A stretch of DNA of 8,660 nt from Pseudomonadota bacterium (lineage in GTDB: Bacteria; Pseudomonadota; Alphaproteobacteria; Rhizobiales; Xanthobacteraceae): positions 1 through 8,660 of the forward strand of contig JAEWFG010000392.1 in assembly GCA_023388935.1 (NCBI GenBank). Direction: 5' to 3'. The translations under genes were made by a program, and so were the position numbers. Within the stretch, counting starts at the first letter, position 1; every line of letters starts with the position of its first letter. The notes below the pieces were generated by a model. That model was not told the DNA's origin and searched no databases. It saw only the letters and a program-made list of their open reading frames with translations. This document shows positions 6,502 to 8,660 of this stretch, piece by piece.

Positions 6502-7213
6502 GTTGTCAGCGCATGGCAGCGTCGGAGAGAAGAGCTCGGGTTAGCAAACGCTGCTGACGGTTGGTGCGCCCCTCGGCAGTTAAGAGTTGTCGCTCAAGAG
6601 AGACACCGAGTCTTCAAAGCAAGAGCGGAGAGCCGTTACGAAAGAGCAACCTCGCTGATGTCGATGGAGGCCATCAGCATATGAACGGAAATCGCCGCTA
6701 CGAAGGTCTTGGTGTCGAAGCAGCGTCACCGCCCTATCGGGCTGGCCGTCGGGGCATTTAATTGGATCCAGCTTCTGACAGGATCAGCAACCTCCGGTTT
6801 ATCCAAAAGGCCAATGAGTTAAACCGAAGACACTTAGGCTTTGAGACACTGCTCACAAGGGCACCGCGTCTCGGGCTAGAAATAGACCGACGTATGACCA
6901 TTCCGATTTTGGAATGCGATCCTCCCTCAGTACGATAACGGATCCAAGCGTGCAAGGGCCTAAATAATCGTTCTGAGATAGCAGCGGCTGAGTGCCGAGA
7001 GTCGCGGCGAAACCGGACCCGCGAGCCGGCAGTTGTAAGAAGAGCTCGGCGGCGTAACGCCCGTCGGCCTTTCTCGGCCCCCTTCGGATCACTGCGTGAG
7101 CAGAAGGGTCCCATGGTTATGGGATGGGTCGGATGGCAACGACCGGGTAAGAAGAGGCTTTCTTGAATCACAACCATTGAATGGCGCCGTTTCGAGTGGT
7201 GGCAATGCATTAG
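6502..7213. other. 712-base region between hemA pseudogene and the IS, no gene seen
   Basis: No frame shows a recognisable protein. The long minus-strand frame covering 6758-7213 is only the run-on of the frameshifted transposase frame beyond the end of the IS. The plus-strand frame 6561-6761 begins at a GTG with no good ribosome binding site. A small hairpin, CATTCC-gatttt-GGAATG, lies at 6899-6916. The base composition of 6760-6960 looks less GC-rich than the neighbouring genes, which fits intergenic or foreign DNA. Confidence 0.4.
7210..7213. repeat. Candidate 4-base target-site copy next to the IS
   Basis: TTAG directly abuts the outer end of the left inverted repeat. IS701-family elements are known to duplicate 4-base targets of the YTAR type, which TTAG fits. 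The second copy would lie just past the window. Confidence 0.45.
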
Positions 7214-7228
7214 CACTACTTTGGCAGA
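7214..7228 (+). repeat. Terminal inverted repeat (transposase 3' side)
   Basis: CACTACTTTGGCAGA here is the exact reverse complement of the repeat at 8646-8660. The transposase stop codon TAG (minus strand, 7216-7218) lies inside this repeat. Confidence 0.88.
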
Positions 7229-8563
7229 ACCTGTTTGTGCAGCGACTTTTCGAGGATTTGTCTTCTGCAGTACGGACACCGCTGAGCCGGCGGCCGCAGG
7301 ATGAGATCGACGATGGCGTGACGTACTGCGGGCATGGTTGGCTGAGGCGGAGGCCCGTTGATTCTTTTTTTTCCGCCCCGCGTGTGCGAGGCGACGGTGT
7401 TGCAAGAAGGCGTAGGCGATCATGGTCATTAGGGCGTGACGATGAAGACCTTGCCATGATCGCCCTTCGAAGTGGTCAAGTCCAAGCTCCTCTTTCAACT
7501 GCTGATGCGCCTGCTCGCAGATCCATCGGGCCTTGATAGTGGCGGCCAGTGTGCGCAGATCCGTCGACGCAGGCAGGTTGGCGAGATAGTATTTCTTCTC
7601 CCCTGAGGCACGTTGCTCGCCAATGAGCCAGGCTTCGTCGCCCGGGAGATGCTGCTGCCCCTTATCCCATATCCGCTGTGGAGGTCCGTCAGCGGTGCGG
7701 ACACGGACAGCAGCGAAGCGGGCTCTCAGCCGACCTTTCGTCCCGCTGCGCCAACTCACGGTTTTCCACTTGACGCTGGCCAGCATTTGTTCTGCCGCGA
7801 TCGACAAGATGTCTGGTACGTGGTGCTTTCGTGCTCGACCCCGAACTTTAGTAATCGGCCAAATGAGCTGCACATCAACCGGATACACCTTGAGGTGCCG
7901 AGGGATACCGACGGCCCAGTCCAGCCCGCGTGCCGTTAGCCCTTGTCGAAACGGTGCGCTGAGCCCGTATCCTGCATCCGCCAGCACACACCCGAAGCGC
8001 ACGTTGGCTGCCATCGCCCGGTCAATCTCGGCCAAAGCAATCTCCGGCTTGGATCGTGGTGTTCGGTATTCGGCCGGCACGCGGGCGCGCTTCAAACGAG
8101 GGGCGTCGCTTGTCCAACTCTCAGGCAGAAAGAGACGCAGGGCGACCATCACCGGCACCTCGTCGCGCGCGAGTGTCAGCGACACCAGCGTTTGGCAGTT
8201 CGCCGTTTTGCCAAGAGCCGACGCATATTGAGCGGCAACACCAACCGAGCGGTCGCCCTTCTTCGGCATGGCCGTGTCGTCAATAACCAGCACCGCATCC
8301 TTGCCGCCGACAAGCCGGTCCGCCTGGTTGAGCAGCTCAGATTCCAGCGGTGATGCGTCCCAGACACCATCGGCGATGAAATGGTGCAGCTGATCGTAGT
8401 TGCCCCTTGCAAGGCGTTCTGCCATCGGCTGAACGCTCTTGCGGTCGCCAGGGCCGATCAATCCCGCAACGTATAGTGGACACATCCGCTGTCGGGTCTT
8501 ATGACCCAATCGATCCAGGAACGGCTTCAGCCAGCGTTCGAGCTCGTCTTCCCATTCCGTCAT
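7216..8563 (-). CDS. IS701-family DDE transposase, frameshifted near its C-terminus
   Basis: The transposase cuts and joins IS ends using a DDE (DDE_5-type, RNase H fold) active site. The start is ATG 8563 (MTEWEDELERWLKPFLDRLG), chosen because GGAGGG (minus strand, 8570-8575) is 6 bases upstream; an ATG at 8599 would add 12 residues. The catalytic motifs are all present: first Asp in VLVIDDTAMPKKG, second Asp in VLADAGYG, and Glu in WICEQAHQQLKEELGLDHFEG. At 7365-7372 an A8 run (minus strand) breaks the frame. With seven A the protein would continue RINGPPPQPTMPAVRHAI and then a CPYC half zinc-binding motif, to a TAG at 7216-7218 inside the terminal repeat, giving 448 residues, normal for the family. 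As written, the frame after A8 instead runs out of the IS to 6758 with Arg/Ser-rich sequence that is not meaningful. It may be inactive, or depend on slippage at the run. Confidence 0.85.
7365..7372 (-). other. A8 homopolymer, site of the transposase frameshift
   Basis: The minus strand reads GCGG, eight A, GAATC. The upstream frame and the conserved zinc-ribbon tail differ by one base across this run; removing one A joins them. It is either an inserted base, a slippage site, or a homopolymer sequencing error. Confidence 0.75.
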
Positions 8564-8569
8564 GGTCAG

Positions 8570-8575
8570 CCCTCC
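8570..8575 (-). promoter_or_regulatory. Ribosome binding site of the transposase
   Basis: The minus strand reads GGAGGG, then a 6-base spacer and the ATG at 8563. It favours this start over the ATG at 8599. Confidence 0.7.
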
Positions 8576-8607
8576 AAGAGCCGACCACCCATGAATCATT
8601 GAAAAAT

Positions 8608-8640
8608 CGATTCGGGAATCCTAAAAACTCCCGAAAATCG
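8608..8640 (-). promoter_or_regulatory. Hairpin in the IS leader between terminal repeat and transposase
   Basis: CGATTCGGGA (8608-8617) can pair with TCCCGAAAATCG (8629-8640) with a two-base bulge. It lies just inside the terminal repeat, upstream of the ribosome binding site. In some insertion sequences such leader structures limit transposase expression from outside transcripts; that role is only inferred here. Confidence 0.45.
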
Positions 8641-8645
8641 CATAA

Positions 8646-8660
8646 TCTGCCAAAGTAGTG
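8646..8660 (-). repeat. Terminal inverted repeat (transposase 5' side)
   Basis: On the plus strand this reads TCTGCCAAAGTAGTG, a perfect 15-base inverted copy of 7214-7228. It ends at the window boundary. Confidence 0.88.

Larger units (their letters stand above)
7214..8660 (-). mobile_element. IS701-family insertion sequence, about 1447 bases
   Basis: The element is bounded by 15-base perfect inverted repeats (7214-7228 and 8646-8660) and carries one transposase gene on the minus strand. Size, single DDE transposase and TTAG-type target fit IS701. It looks complete, and its right end coincides with the last base of the window, so I cannot exclude a few more bases beyond it. Confidence 0.85.

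Noticed and set aside
6561..6761. 66-residue plus-strand frame between hemA and the IS
   Set aside because: It has a GTG start without a convincing ribosome binding site and no recognisable sequence.
6760..6840. Possible tRNA-like arm (GGTTGCTGATCC on the minus strand)
   Set aside because: It does not match the T-arm consensus and no cloverleaf could be built around it.
6758..7213. The last part of the 613-residue minus-strand frame as a transposase C-terminal extension
   Set aside because: It lies outside the IS boundary and follows the A8 frameshift; the sequence is Arg/Ser-rich and unlike any transposase domain.

Overview
The window looks like an accessory or degenerating stretch of a GC-rich alphaproteobacterial chromosome or plasmid, most likely Bradyrhizobium or a close relative. 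I base this on recognition without a database search: an ALA synthase of the alphaproteobacterial type, a DUF6894-type small protein, several small proteins of a kind I associate with Bradyrhizobium, and an IS701-family element of the rhizobial type. Much of the window is non-coding or decayed.

Layout: (1) 1-332, minus strand: a secreted Tyr/Gly-rich small protein cut by the left edge, with a 9-residue tandem repeat. (2) 333-1096: 764 bases with no gene I can support. (3) 1097-3875, plus strand: a probable two-gene operon. The first gene is a histidine-kinase-like ATPase that has lost the phosphoacceptor helix. It is followed 31 bases later by a fusion of a DsbA-like thioredoxin domain (CPHC) with an NhaA Na+/H+ antiporter, whose key residues are all present. 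(4) 3920-4276: a short ORF with a very strong ribosome binding site whose first residues look like the start of a host-attachment-type protein. A DUF6894-like gene overlaps it out of frame and is followed by a clear intrinsic terminator. (5) 4572-4963: two small genes joined by a GTGA stop/start overlap, the second predicted to be exported. (6) 5287-6501: a hemA (5-aminolevulinate synthase) pseudogene, recognisable from end to end but broken by one net 13-base deletion and two single-base deletions. (7) 6502-7213: non-coding. (8) 7214-8660: a complete-looking IS701-family insertion sequence on the minus strand. It has 15-base perfect terminal inverted repeats, and its right-hand repeat ends exactly at the last base of the window. 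Its transposase has an intact DDE domain, but an eight-base A run puts the zinc-ribbon tail out of frame.

How the parts relate: the only convincing functional unit is the kinase-like protein plus DsbA-NhaA pair, which could link redox or stress sensing to cation/proton homeostasis (inference). The small genes, the broken hemA and the IS suggest a region under weak selection. I found no CRISPR array, tRNA, rRNA, or clear sign of a new defence or biosynthetic system.
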